The notes: a model not told the origin generated them from the letters alone. A stretch of DNA of 64,000 nt from Bacillus sp. REN16 (GCF_020731355.1 NZ_JAJFZK010000005.1:62001-126000), one strand, 5' to 3'. Counted from the stretch's first letter, positions 1 to 8,046 are shown. Translations and numbers: made by a program.

Positions 1-447
1 TTGTATGAAGAGAAGCTTATTCGTGTACCAGGGGTTTCGAATCATCATGAAAAACATCTTTTACAGCTTGAAAATAAGGTAAATGTAATGCCAATGGTAA
101 ACCAAGTGGAGTGTCATCCATATCTTCAACAAGATGAATTAATAAGCTTTTGCGAAGAAAGGAAAATAGCTGTTACAGCATGGGCGCCTCTGGGGAAAGG
201 AACAATTCTACAAGACCCATTGATTGGTGAGCTTGCACAAAAATATGCGAAGACACCCGCTCAAGTTATTTTGAGATGGCATTTAGAACGGGGTACCATT
301 ATTATTCCCAAATCGGTTACACCGTCACGGATCTTGGAAAACTTTGGAGTATTTGATTTTTCGATTGAGGAAGAGGATATGGAAAAAGTCTCCACACTTG
401 ACCGAAATGGTCGTATTGGAATCGATCCAGATACCAATGCTTTTTAG
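1..447 (+). CDS. Aldo/keto reductase, C-terminal part (cut by window edge)
   Basis: This is the last 148 codons of an NAD(P)H-dependent aldo/keto reductase. The frame is open to base 1, so the true start lies outside the window. Visible family features are the GVSNHHEKHL stretch near residue 11, the QVECHPYLQQ strand, WAPLGKG, and the cofactor-binding PKSVTP segment near residue 103. Family members are about 270-280 residues long, so roughly the first 130 residues, which carry the catalytic Asp, Tyr, Lys and His, are not seen. The substrate cannot be told. A GntR regulator gene follows 150 bp downstream on the same strand. Confidence 0.85.
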   Translation: MYEEKLIRVPGVSNHHEKHLLQLENKVNVMPMVNQVECHPYLQQDELISFCEERKIAVTAWAPLGKGTILQDPLIGELAQKYAKTPAQVILRWHLERGTIIIPKSVTPSRILENFGVFDFSIEEEDMEKVSTLDRNGRIGIDPDTNAF

Positions 448-491
448 TTTTTCTTTGTACCAAAAGATGATATAAATGATGTTAATTTTAT

Positions 492-563
492 GGGCAGTCA
501 AAGTGCGTCTTCTGTTTTAGAACATCTTAAAACTTGTATTAAGAAAGAACTGCCCTGTTTTTT
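492..563 (+). terminator. Possible long-loop terminator after the aldo/keto reductase
   Basis: The sequence gggcagt (492-498) pairs with actgccc (549-555) across a loop of about 50 nt. It is followed by TGTTTTTT. The stem is only 7 bp and the loop is long, so this is a tentative call. Confidence 0.3.
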
Positions 564-599
564 AAGGACCAACACATAGCTTAGGAAGGGAAATATATC

Positions 600-1412
600 A
601 TGACCATAGCTGTTAGTAAGAGTATCCAAATAGACCATTATAAGGAACTGCCAGAACCAGTAAAACGGGCTGTTAAAACGATTGATCGCACGAACCCACT
701 ACCGTTATACCAACAATTATTAACTATTCTTTGCAATGTGATTGTGGATAAAAATTTAGAACCAGGTAGTTTTTTTGCAACAGAGAGTCTGCTTCAATCG
801 GAAACACAAATGAGCCGTTCTACAATTCGAAAAGCTCTAGAGGAGTTAGTTCGACAAAAATATTTGATTCGAATTACTGGAAAAGGAACTTTTGTATCTA
901 TTGTGGTTCCTAAAGAAGCCATTATTTTACCTGAATTAAAAAGTATGACTCAAGACTTTAATGAAAGGGGAATGAAACCTGGAACCGTCATTTTGGAAGC
1001 TAAAAAAATGAACCCACCAAAAGAAGTTGCTGAAAAGCTTAATCTTGAAACATCTGATTTTGTCCTTTTTACAGAACGAATACGAACTGGAAATGGAATA
1101 CCTATTCTTTATATACGAGGTTACATACCTTGGGATTTAGGTATAACGGACATAAAGAATATCCCAAATTCTTTGTATCAGTTGTTAGAGGATTGTGGCA
1201 GGACAGTTCATAGTGCTACACAGATTATTAATGCAACGATTATTCCACCGAAAATTGCCAACCTACTAGGTGTAGAAAAATCCACTGCCGGATTGACAAT
1301 GGAGCGTATTACCTTTGACAATCAACTAGTCCCCATCATTTACGAAGAAGGTATTTTCCGTGGTGATTTATATAACTATAATTTGACTATGCAAAATAAT
1401 ATGGGTGTCTAA
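600..1412 (+). CDS. GntR/HutC-family transcriptional regulator (paralog 1)
   Basis: This is a 270-residue cytoplasmic regulator with an N-terminal winged helix-turn-helix (about residues 32-101, with SRSTIRKALEEL and the wing ITGKGTFVS) and a C-terminal UTRA ligand-binding domain (about 110-260). UTRA domains usually bind sugar phosphates or related effectors. The start is ATG 600 after an aggaaggga ribosome binding site. A HAD phosphatase follows 32 bp downstream and is probably co-transcribed. The protein is clearly paralogous to the regulator at 2557-3372, sharing the NPLPLYQQL/NPLPLYHQL, ATESLLQ and RERGMKPGTV/NERGMKPGTV stretches. The two may answer related ligands. Its target is not shown; a degenerate operator-like sequence lies at 472-491. 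Confidence 0.9.
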   Translation: MTIAVSKSIQIDHYKELPEPVKRAVKTIDRTNPLPLYQQLLTILCNVIVDKNLEPGSFFATESLLQSETQMSRSTIRKALEELVRQKYLIRITGKGTFVSIVVPKEAIILPELKSMTQDFNERGMKPGTVILEAKKMNPPKEVAEKLNLETSDFVLFTERIRTGNGIPILYIRGYIPWDLGITDIKNIPNSLYQLLEDCGRTVHSATQIINATIIPPKIANLLGVEKSTAGLTMERITFDNQLVPIIYEEGIFRGDLYNYNLTMQNNMGV

Positions 1413-1444
1413 AAAATTTTATTAAGCAAATGAGGGATAGGCTT

Positions 1445-2311
1445 ATGAAACTTATTGCGACAGATATGGACGGAACATTACTTAATGAAAAAAATGAAGT
1501 GAGTCAGGAAAATGTACTTGCAATTAAAATGGCAATCGAAAAAGGGATCCAATTTGTTGTTGCAACTGGAAGATCCTACGAATCTGCAGTTAAGCCCCTA
1601 CAAGCTGTTGGGCTAACATGCCCTATTATAACCCTTAATGGAGCTGCAACGTTTAATTTAAAGAAACAACAAATTAGAGATATTCCATTAGATGTTTCTG
1701 TTTGTAGGAGAATTTTAGATATATGTCAAAAATCAAATATGTATGTGGAACTTTTTATAGACGATCGCATGTACTCAACTGGAAATGAACATTTTATGGA
1801 TATCCTTTTAAAAATGTTTAAGAACATATTAACTGAATCTACGGAAGATGAAATACGAGATATCATTGAACGGCGCTTCCAGCAAGAGAAGATGCAATTT
1901 ATTAAAAATTATGAGGATATTCTAACTAAAACCAATAAAAAGATATATAAACTGCTTGGCTTTTCTATCGATGAAGTTAATTTACAAAACGCATACAAAG
2001 AACTGGAACAAGAGCCTGGTGTAGTCATTACCTCTTCAGGAGAACTAAATCTTGAATTCAACCATCCCGAGGCCCAAAAGGGTCTAGCTTTAGAGTCTTT
2101 GGCTAACAGCATGGGCATTGAAATGAAAGATGTGATGGCGTTGGGGGACAATCTGAATGATAAAAGTATGCTACAAAAAGCAGGTCGCGGTGTTGCCATG
2201 GGAAATGCGGTAGATGAAATTAAAGAAGTATGTAAGTTCATCACAAAAACAAATAATGAAAACGGTGTTGCATTCGCAATTGAGGAAATGTTAAAGGAAT
2301 ATGATAAATAA
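1445..2311 (+). CDS. Cof-type HAD-IIB sugar phosphatase
   Basis: This is a HAD-superfamily hydrolase of the Cof/HAD-IIB type, about 288 residues. It typically dephosphorylates sugar phosphates in the cytoplasm using an aspartyl-phosphate intermediate and Mg2+. Visible motifs are the nucleophile motif DMDGT (D7 and D9), VATGRS (motif II) and ALGDNLND (motif IV). An in-frame ATG lies at 1430, but gaggga at 1432-1437 sits at proper distance only from ATG 1445, so I chose 1445. It follows the GntR gene by 32 bp. The natural substrate is unknown; a phosphorylated sugar tied to the neighbouring regulator is a guess. Confidence 0.88.
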   Translation: MKLIATDMDGTLLNEKNEVSQENVLAIKMAIEKGIQFVVATGRSYESAVKPLQAVGLTCPIITLNGAATFNLKKQQIRDIPLDVSVCRRILDICQKSNMYVELFIDDRMYSTGNEHFMDILLKMFKNILTESTEDEIRDIIERRFQQEKMQFIKNYEDILTKTNKKIYKLLGFSIDEVNLQNAYKELEQEPGVVITSSGELNLEFNHPEAQKGLALESLANSMGIEMKDVMALGDNLNDKSMLQKAGRGVAMGNAVDEIKEVCKFITKTNNENGVAFAIEEMLKEYDK

Positions 2312-2355
2312 AAAGAGGATGGTACTGCCAGTACTACTAGCAATAGGACCATCCT
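2311..2355 (-). terminator. Hairpin with minus-strand U-tract, terminator candidate
   Basis: The arms aggatggt (2316-2323) and accatcct (2348-2355) form an 8-bp stem. Read on the minus strand, the stem is followed by CTTTTATTT, so it can end transcripts coming from the GntR gene at 2557-3372. On the plus strand the hairpin follows the HAD gene directly but has no T-run, so it would not be a normal terminator there. Confidence 0.4.
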
Positions 2356-2556
2356 AATGGCTTTAAAATGAACAAAGTTATCAAGTGTCTGACAGATGGA
2401 ACCAGAGGTGTTAGGACATTCACATACACTGTCTCCAATCATGTAGATCTAGTCGATTTTTGGCTTCTAAAAGAATATACCTGAAGATTTATTTAAATGG
2501 GATAACACTACTGATAAATGGTGCGGGCGAACCGGAGACCGCCATATAAGATATTG

Positions 2557-3372
2557 TTAATTTTCCTTTTCCATTGAGAATGTGTAGCTATATAAATCAT
2601 TGCGGAAAACACCTGTTTCGTAAAGTACAGGTAGTCCTTGAATATCATAAGTGGTACGATCCATACCCAATCCTGCTGAGTTTTTGTCAACGCCAAGATG
2701 TTTAGAAATTTTCGTATTCACGATGACTGCACTTATCGTATGTTTTGCGGAACTAATAGCCTTTCCACATTGATCTTCAATTAATTCATATAGTGATTCT
2801 GGTATTTCCGTATCATCAAAAATACCTATATTGGCCGGAATATAACTACATAAGTATAAAATTGGAATGTTGTTGCCCGTACGGATTCGTTCTGTAAATA
2901 AGACTTGATCACTCACTTCAATCCCCAATTTTTTTGCTACTTGTTCAGAGGGTGTTATTATTTTCGTTTGAAGCTCAACTGTTCCTGGTTTCATTCCTCT
3001 TTCCCTTAATTCTTGAGAAAAGCTTTTTAGTTGAGGCAATACAATATGGTTTTCTGGAAATGTAATTGAAATAAAAGTCCCCTTTCCAGTAATTGGCATT
3101 AGATACTTTTCCCGAACTAACTCCCCTAATGCCTTACGAATGGTTGCTCGACTCATTTGCGTTTCTTCTTGGAGTAAACTTTCGGTTGCAAAAAAACTAC
3201 CAGGTTCTAGTTCTTTGTTTACAATGACTTGGTACAATGAATCATAAAGTTGGTGATATAGGGGCAGCGGATTATTACGGTTTATTTTTTGTAGTGCTCT
3301 TTTAATTGGATCAGCTAACTGCTTATATTCAGAAAAATTAAATGCATCTTTAGTATGATGTATATTTTGCAT
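2557..3372 (-). CDS. GntR/HutC-family regulator of the adjacent PTS operon (paralog 2)
   Basis: This 271-residue regulator has an N-terminal winged helix-turn-helix (SRATIRKALGELVREKYL, then wing ITGKGTFIS) and a C-terminal UTRA effector domain. The frame extends upstream to 3432, but taaggaggaaatatat lies just before ATG 3372 and the resulting length matches its 270-residue paralog, so 3372 is the start. It is divergent from the mannose-type PTS operon at 3914-6459. Its own promoter and the PTS promoter both overlap the same 26-bp element (3496-3521 and 3826-3851, 23 of 26 identical). It is therefore very likely the repressor of the PTS operon and of itself (inference). A perfect-consensus cre site lies in its leader at 3472-3485. 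Confidence 0.92.
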   Translation of the reverse strand: MQNIHHTKDAFNFSEYKQLADPIKRALQKINRNNPLPLYHQLYDSLYQVIVNKELEPGSFFATESLLQEETQMSRATIRKALGELVREKYLMPITGKGTFISITFPENHIVLPQLKSFSQELRERGMKPGTVELQTKIITPSEQVAKKLGIEVSDQVLFTERIRTGNNIPILYLCSYIPANIGIFDDTEIPESLYELIEDQCGKAISSAKHTISAVIVNTKISKHLGVDKNSAGLGMDRTTYDIQGLPVLYETGVFRNDLYSYTFSMEKEN

Positions 3373-3471
3373 ATTGATATATTTCCTCCTTATACTTGGT
3401 TCCAATGAACTTTCTTGCCTAAAAATGCACATTCATGTTTACTGCATTCATGATAAGGACAATTAGTAGAT

Positions 3472-3485
3472 TGAAATCGATTTCA
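3472..3485. promoter_or_regulatory. CcpA cre site (perfect match)
   Basis: TGAAATCGATTTCA matches the Bacillus cre consensus TGWAANCGNTNWCA at every position and is itself a perfect palindrome. It lies just downstream of the minus-strand promoter at 3493-3521, so bound CcpA would block transcription of the GntR gene. It is about 310 bp upstream of the PTS promoter. Confidence 0.7.
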
Positions 3486-3492
3486 CATCTTA

Positions 3493-3521
3493 ATTGTACG
3501 AATAAATGATTAATTTATCAA
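3493..3521 (-). promoter_or_regulatory. Sigma-A-type promoter of the GntR gene at 2557-3372
   Basis: On the minus strand TTGATA (3521-3516) and TACAAT (3498-3493) are separated by exactly 17 bp. The 26-bp element shared with the PTS promoter lies across the whole spacer and -35 box. Confidence 0.7.
3496..3521. promoter_or_regulatory. GntR operator candidate, copy 1 (autoregulation)
   Basis: This is a 26-bp element starting GTACGAATAAATGATTAATT and ending ATCAA. It matches the element at 3826-3851 in 23 of 26 positions. It overlaps the promoter of the GntR regulator, as expected for negative autoregulation. The assignment to this GntR protein is inferred from position. Confidence 0.65.
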
Positions 3522-3795
3522 GAGTTTGACCTATTTTTTACAAAATCAGGTATTTAAGAGGGCAAATCTATTAAACTTACATGTCATGCCTAGCTTTTTA
3601 CAACTTTAAGAACTCTCCATCCAGCTTCTAACAATCCATTTTTTTTAAAATTGAAACTATTTTTTTTGCGTTTTACATTGGAAAAACATGATCTTTTTCA
3701 TCTTAATTCGTTAAGAAGAGGTACTTAGATACTAATAAAATACTTATTGTCTGTACATTTAAATAAAGTTATTAAAATATTTAAAATATTATCAC

Positions 3796-3824
3796 TTGAC
3801 GGAATACAGTGGATTGTTTATATT
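3796..3824 (+). promoter_or_regulatory. Sigma-A-type promoter of the PTS operon
   Basis: TTGACG (3796-3801) and TATATT (3819-3824) are separated by 17 bp and point into the PTS genes. Transcription would start inside the palindromic operator at 3826-3859. Confidence 0.75.
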
Positions 3825-3825
3825 A

Positions 3826-3859
3826 GTACGTATAAACGATTAATTAATCAATCGTTTAT
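3826..3859. promoter_or_regulatory. GntR operator candidate, copy 2, with 10-bp inverted repeat
   Basis: The element shared with 3496-3521 occupies 3826-3851. It extends into a perfect inverted repeat, ATAAACGATT (3832-3841) and AATCGTTTAT (3850-3859), around an 8-bp centre. It directly follows the -10 box, a classic repressor position. Confidence 0.7.
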
Positions 3860-3913
3860 TTTAATCAGATTAAAAGAGAAGGCGTTTCCACTAATTTAGA
3901 GGAGGTGAATGAT

Positions 3914-4321
3914 ATGATTGGAGTCCTGATAATAAGCCATGGAAAGTTCAGTACCGAAATTTTGAAATCTGCAGAACTTATTATTGGAAGACAGGAAAAC
4001 GTGGCAACCTTACATCTCAATGCTGACGATGATATACAATTACTACGCCAAAAAGTAAATGAACAGATTTACGAACTAGATCAAGGGGAAGGCGTCCTTA
4101 TTTTAACTGATCTATTTGGGGGTAGCCCATCTAACGTTGCACTAGCTACCATCAAAAATATGGATAATGTATACGGTATCTCTGGTGTTAACCTTCCTAT
4201 GGTCATCGAAGCATTGATGCTCAGACACAGTAATCCTCTAGATAAACTAACGGAATCTTGTTGTAAATCAGCAGCAGAAGGTATAAAAAATTTGACACAA
4301 TTAATTAGTCCAACCAAATAA
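3914..4321 (+). CDS. PTS mannose-family EIIA component
   Basis: This 135-residue protein is the EIIA domain of a mannose/fructose/sorbose-class phosphotransferase system. It takes phosphate from HPr on a histidine and passes it to EIIB. The active-site His9 is in LIISHG, the usual place for this family, and LTDLFGGSPSNVA is the typical second conserved segment. A GTG in the same frame at 3905 overlaps the GGAGG ribosome binding site (3901-3905), so ATG 3914 at 8-nt spacing is the start. It is the first gene of a four-gene PTS operon. The sugar transported cannot be deduced. Confidence 0.92.
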   Translation: MIGVLIISHGKFSTEILKSAELIIGRQENVATLHLNADDDIQLLRQKVNEQIYELDQGEGVLILTDLFGGSPSNVALATIKNMDNVYGISGVNLPMVIEALMLRHSNPLDKLTESCCKSAAEGIKNLTQLISPTK

Positions 4322-4336
4322 GGGGGAATCTTGTAA

Positions 4337-4828
4337 ATGGCAAATATTAAACTAGTACGAATTGACAGTCGTTTGATTCACGGACAAGTCGTAACGAAAT
4401 GGTTAAAAGTATCGAATGCTAGGCGAATTATCATTATTGATAATGAACTATCAGCGGATCCTTTTATGAGTGAAATTTATGTTTTAGCTGCTCCTCAAGG
4501 AATTGCGGTAGATATTTATAGTGTGGACACGGCAGTAGCGAAATTTAAAGAGAACCAATTAGGTAACGAAGATATTTTAGTGTTATTTAAAAATGTTGCG
4601 AATTGCTATGACTCTTACAAAGCAGGATTTCCTATTGATTACCTCCAAATAGGTGGTATTGCAAGTGCACAAGGTCGAACTAGCGTTTACAGAGCCGTTT
4701 CTTTAGATAGTGCCGATGTCGCTCAATTAAAAGAAATCCAAGAACACGGTACTGAAATATTCATCCATATCATTCCTGAAGAAACAAAAGTTAGATTTGA
4801 CAAGACTATTCAAAAAGTCAAACTATAA
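4337..4828 (+). CDS. PTS mannose/fructose/sorbose-family EIIB component
   Basis: This 163-residue cytoplasmic EIIB protein begins with the family hallmark VRIDSRLIHGQV, in which His15 is the phosphorylation site. It receives phosphate from EIIA and gives it to the sugar during transport. It lies 15 bp after EIIA and 15 bp before EIIC, with its own ribosome binding site (aaggggga). Length is normal for a free-standing EIIB of this class. Confidence 0.93.
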   Translation: MANIKLVRIDSRLIHGQVVTKWLKVSNARRIIIIDNELSADPFMSEIYVLAAPQGIAVDIYSVDTAVAKFKENQLGNEDILVLFKNVANCYDSYKAGFPIDYLQIGGIASAQGRTSVYRAVSLDSADVAQLKEIQEHGTEIFIHIIPEETKVRFDKTIQKVKL

Positions 4829-4843
4829 AGGAGTATAACGGAT

Positions 4844-5593
4844 ATGTTATTAACATTGGCAATATTTACTGGTTTATGGTACTGGTTCAACGCTGGTGCA
4901 GTGGGTTACACCTTCCACTACGTATTAAAACAACCTGTTGTTATGGCATTACCAATTGGCTTAATTATGGGAGATGTAACAACTGCTCTCATGGTTGGTG
5001 CGGCAATTGAACTCGTTTATATAGGACTGGTTGCTGCAGGGGCAAATCTTCCCGCAGATGAGGCTTTAGCTGGTGTTATTGCTATTCCAATTGCCCTACA
5101 AACTAATATGTCACCTGAAATGGCAGTCACTTTTGCAATTCCATTTGGTGTTTTAGGTGTTTTTCTAGACCAACTTAGACGTACAATTAATGCGACATTT
5201 GTTCATATGGCTGACAAATATGCCTTGGTCAATAACATTAAAGGTATTTGGATGGCAGCCTTAGTTTATCCGATGCTGATTGGCTTTGTACTTCGATTCC
5301 CTCCTGTTTTTATTGCAAATTTCTATGGTTCAAGAGTAGTAGAGCAGTTTATCAACGCAATTCCGGAATGGATTCTCCACGGTTTATCCGTTGCGGGAGG
5401 AGCACTTCCAGCACTTGGTTTTGCAATTACAATTTATGTAATTGGCAGAAAGTTTTTGATTCCATTCTTTATTATCGGCTTCTTCTTAGTTGCATATTTT
5501 GATATTGAAATTATGGCAGCCGCAATATTCGGAGTCTGTATAGCCCTATTAGCAGTATTTATGAAGAAGGAAACAAATGAGGGGGTTGTATAA
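4844..5593 (+). CDS. PTS mannose-family EIIC membrane component
   Basis: This 249-residue integral membrane protein forms the sugar channel together with EIID. It is almost wholly hydrophobic, with several membrane spans. It has the family segments LPIGLIMGDVTTALMVGAAIE and PADEALAGVIAIPIA near the N-terminal third. It overlaps the EIID start by one base (TAATG), which implies coupled translation. Confidence 0.92.
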   Translation: MLLTLAIFTGLWYWFNAGAVGYTFHYVLKQPVVMALPIGLIMGDVTTALMVGAAIELVYIGLVAAGANLPADEALAGVIAIPIALQTNMSPEMAVTFAIPFGVLGVFLDQLRRTINATFVHMADKYALVNNIKGIWMAALVYPMLIGFVLRFPPVFIANFYGSRVVEQFINAIPEWILHGLSVAGGALPALGFAITIYVIGRKFLIPFFIIGFFLVAYFDIEIMAAAIFGVCIALLAVFMKKETNEGVV

Positions 5594-6459
5594 TGAGTAA
5601 TTCTGCTCAACCTTTAAAAGATGTATCGTATACGGAGAAAAACCCAGAATATATTAAACTAACAAAATTTGATTTACTTAAGTCCTACGTACTCTGGTAT
5701 ATTGTTTGCGAAGTTTCTAACTCCTTTGAAAGGATGCAATCGCTTGCATTTTGCGCAAGTATGTCTCCAGCATTAAAGAAGCTGTACAAAACGGAGGAAG
5801 GACTTAGCGAAGCCCTGACAAGACATTTAGTGTTTTTTAACTCCCAAGGGATTTGGGGATCCATTATTCATGGAATCACACTAGCGATGGAAGAACAAAA
5901 AGCAAATAAAAAGGATGTACCGGACAATGCCATCACCGGTGTAAAGACTGGATTAATGGGACCGTTTGCTGGGATAGGTGATACCATTGATTGGGGGACA
6001 TTAAAGCCAATCATTTTTGCTCTTGCTGCTTCTTTTGCTGCATTGGGGAGCCCAATAGGAGCGTTCATCCCATTTTTGTTCGCTATTATTACCTTTTTTG
6101 AAGGATACTTTCTGTTCAACCTTGGTTATTCAGTTGGCCGAGAATCCGTTACTTCGATCTTACAAAGTGGATGGATAAAGGAATTAATAACCGGAGCAAG
6201 TATACTTGGATTATTTATGATGGGTGCACTATCGGCTAAATTTGTAAGTTTAGAAATACCAATAGCTTTTAATCTATCGGGTGGAGAAGAACAACTTGCG
6301 ATTCAAGATCTATTAAACAGTATTGCACCCGGGTTATTACCATTAGCCCTTACCTTCGCCATCTATTGGTATCTAATTAAAAAAGGCTTCAAAATTACTC
6401 ACGTGTTAATTATAATCATCGTGATGAGCCTAATCGGCTCCTTAATCGGCTTATTCTAG
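5593..6459 (+). CDS. PTS mannose-family EIID membrane component
   Basis: This 288-residue EIID protein is the second membrane subunit, found only in mannose-class systems. It shows the conserved N-terminal NSFERMQSLAFC segment, FFNSQ, and GLMGPFAGIGDTIDWGT in the middle, followed by hydrophobic spans at the C-terminus. It is the last gene of the PTS operon and is followed six bases later by a REP-like terminator hairpin. No sugar-processing enzyme is encoded in this operon. Confidence 0.93.
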   Translation: MSNSAQPLKDVSYTEKNPEYIKLTKFDLLKSYVLWYIVCEVSNSFERMQSLAFCASMSPALKKLYKTEEGLSEALTRHLVFFNSQGIWGSIIHGITLAMEEQKANKKDVPDNAITGVKTGLMGPFAGIGDTIDWGTLKPIIFALAASFAALGSPIGAFIPFLFAIITFFEGYFLFNLGYSVGRESVTSILQSGWIKELITGASILGLFMMGALSAKFVSLEIPIAFNLSGGEEQLAIQDLLNSIAPGLLPLALTFAIYWYLIKKGFKITHVLIIIIVMSLIGSLIGLF

Positions 6460-6464
6460 AAGTT

Positions 6465-6503
6465 GGGGAAACAGGGGGACGGTTCCACTGTTTCCCTATT
6501 TTT
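6465..6503 (+). terminator. REP-like hairpin acting as terminator of the PTS operon
   Basis: The arms gggaaacag (6466-6474) and ctgtttccc (6488-6496) pair perfectly around a 13-nt loop that contains GGGGACGGTTCC. The T-rich tract TATTTTTTCCC follows. The loop and tail match the REP family found at 21450, 60087 and 63422, so a repeat copy appears to serve as the terminator. Confidence 0.75.
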
Positions 6504-6536
6504 TCCCATTATAGCAACGTTGTTATGAATATAACT

Positions 6537-6557
6537 TTTTGAAAAAATTTTTCAAAA
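6537..6557. repeat. A/T-rich 10-bp inverted repeat
   Basis: The arms ttttgaaaaa and tttttcaaaa flank a single central base. It lies between the PTS operon and the transposase. No function is assigned. A near-palindrome, atagcaacgttgttat, sits just upstream at 6511-6526. Confidence 0.4.
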
Positions 6558-6709
6558 TTTGAAGGACTATTGATCTAAATATAGAATAATTATATTGATC
6601 TTGTAATCTCGTTTTTTGGAAATCTCCTTTCCTCCTTCATTTTATGACTAATCCCAATACCCAAGCGCACTAATACTATCCATTTCCATAGAAATTTCTG
6701 CAGTGACAT

Positions 6710-6992
6710 TTACATGGACAAGCCAAGCGGGCTATTGAAATTTTGATAGCTTGAGGCACAGTCCACAGTTACTGCGTATCCTTCTTCTTTTATCTTCATC
6801 GCCGCGTCGAATCCCTGCCTCATTGGATTTCTTGGTTACCAAAACCATCGTACTCCCAATCAATTTCAAACTTATTAAAATAAAATATCTGGTCCTATCT
6901 GCGATCTAATTGCTATTTTTGTTATTCTCTTCAATCCGTAAAACTTGATAAGCCAAAGCTCCAAGGATATCCGGGAATTGGAAGAAAACCAT
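6710..6992 (-). pseudogene. Frameshifted coding remnants of unknown family
   Basis: The 630-bp stretch between the PTS operon and the transposase has no intact gene. On the minus strand the frame reading FEIDWEYDGFGNQEIQ (about 6824-6875) stops and continues in another frame as RQGFDAAMKIKEEGYAVTVD (6710-6823). The composition is protein-like, which suggests a broken gene. A further short frame on the same strand (6906-6992, 28 codons) starts MVFFQFPDILGALAYQ. I do not recognise the family. Confidence 0.35.
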
Positions 6993-7090
6993 GCTATTAG
7001 TGGAGGGAATGCAAGTACGTTAAGACGGCAAGAAAGCACATGTAAAAACAAGTAATGATTAAAACCATAGAATATCTGGAGGTGGACAAA

Positions 7091-7867
7091 ATGCCTCGGA
7101 AGGCAAGGTTAAAAAGTAAAACAGGAGTCTATCATTTGATGTGGAGGGGTGCGAATCGGCAGGAAATTTTCCATGATGAAGAGGACTGGAGAACGTTCTT
7201 GGACATTCTGAAAAAATATAAATTGAAGCTTAATTTGAGATTCTATGCATGGTGTCTAATGAGTAATCATGTTCATTTATTAATGAAGGTTGGGGATGAA
7301 GGTATTTCCGCAACGATGAAACGCATTGGTGTGAGTTATGCCGGATACTACAATTGGAAATATAAAACGACTGGACATCTTTTTCAGGATCGGTTCAGAA
7401 GCGAGAATGTTGAGGATCGAGCATATTTGCGAACGGTTGTCAGGTATATACATCAAAATCCTGTAAAAGCGGGGATGGAACCGAGACCGGATGAATGGAA
7501 GTGGAGCAGCTGTCGCGGATATTATGGTCACAGCTTTTATCCACAGGGGTTATTGGATCGGTACTTTCTATTAAATATGTTTTCTCCTGAAATCAAAGAA
7601 GCTCAGGCTTTATTTAAAGAATTTAATGAAAGTCAAAACGATGATCAATGTCTGGAGGAAAGAGTGAACGATAGGGGATTAACCGATGAAGAAGCGAGGC
7701 TGCAAATTAAGGAATTGCTCGGGGCAATGGAAATCCCACATGTAAAGAGCTTGCCTAGGGAACTAAGAAAAGAAGTGCTACGGGAGGTAAAAGGAATTAA
7801 GGGAATATCGATGCGCCAGGCGGCGAGGATATTGGGGATATCGTTGAATCTTGTGTTTAAGGCTTGA
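7091..7867 (+). CDS. REP-associated tyrosine transposase (RAYT, Y1_Tnp/TnpA_REP)
   Basis: This 258-residue single-strand DNA transposase belongs to the Y1 (IS200-like) HUH nuclease group that mobilises REP hairpins. The HUH pair is in CLMSNHVHLL (H60 and H62). The catalytic tyrosine is Tyr119 in VRYIHQNPVKAG. The C-terminal ~90 residues are an extra domain ending in a helix-turn-helix-like segment, ISMRQAARILGISLNLV. The frame is open to 7055, but ctggaggtgg precedes ATG 7091, which also gives the usual N-terminus MPRKAR. It is flanked downstream by two REP copies. Its own last ~50 bp recur at 7932 and at 21558. Confidence 0.9.
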   Translation: MPRKARLKSKTGVYHLMWRGANRQEIFHDEEDWRTFLDILKKYKLKLNLRFYAWCLMSNHVHLLMKVGDEGISATMKRIGVSYAGYYNWKYKTTGHLFQDRFRSENVEDRAYLRTVVRYIHQNPVKAGMEPRPDEWKWSSCRGYYGHSFYPQGLLDRYFLLNMFSPEIKEAQALFKEFNESQNDDQCLEERVNDRGLTDEEARLQIKELLGAMEIPHVKSLPRELRKEVLREVKGIKGISMRQAARILGISLNLVFKA

Positions 7868-8046
7868 CAAATGAAGGAACAAAGCATATTTTTCCATTTT
7901 TTAGGGGAACGGAGGAACCGTCCCCTTGTTTCAGGCAGCGCGGATATTGGGGATATCTTTGAATCTTGTGTTTAAGGCGTGAAAAATGGCGAAACTAGGG
8001 GAGGACTTCCATTTTTTAGGGGAACGGGAGAACCGTCCCCATGTTT
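7817..8046 (+). repeat. 115-bp tandem duplication: RAYT 3' end plus inverted REP copy
   Basis: Bases 7817-7931 and 7932-8046 are two diverged copies of the same 115-bp unit. Each starts with the last codons of the transposase (caggcggcgaggatattggg and caggcagcgcggatattggg) and ends with an inverted REP hairpin (aggggaacggaggaaccgtc or similar, then cccc and TTGTTT/ATGTTT). Copy 2 ends on the stop codon of the convergent GH130 gene. A third, more diverged copy lies at 21558-21670. Confidence 0.8.

Noticed and set aside
472-491. Third copy of the GntR operator before the first GntR gene
   Set aside because: The match needs two insertions relative to the other copies, so I kept it only as a remark and not as a feature.
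1909-2442. 177-codon open frame opposite the HAD phosphatase gene
   Set aside because: It has no ribosome binding site, no recognisable protein features, and lies antisense to a clear HAD protein.
7280-7887. Two minus-strand frames opposite the transposase gene
   Set aside because: These are shadows of the RAYT coding sequence, with low-complexity composition.
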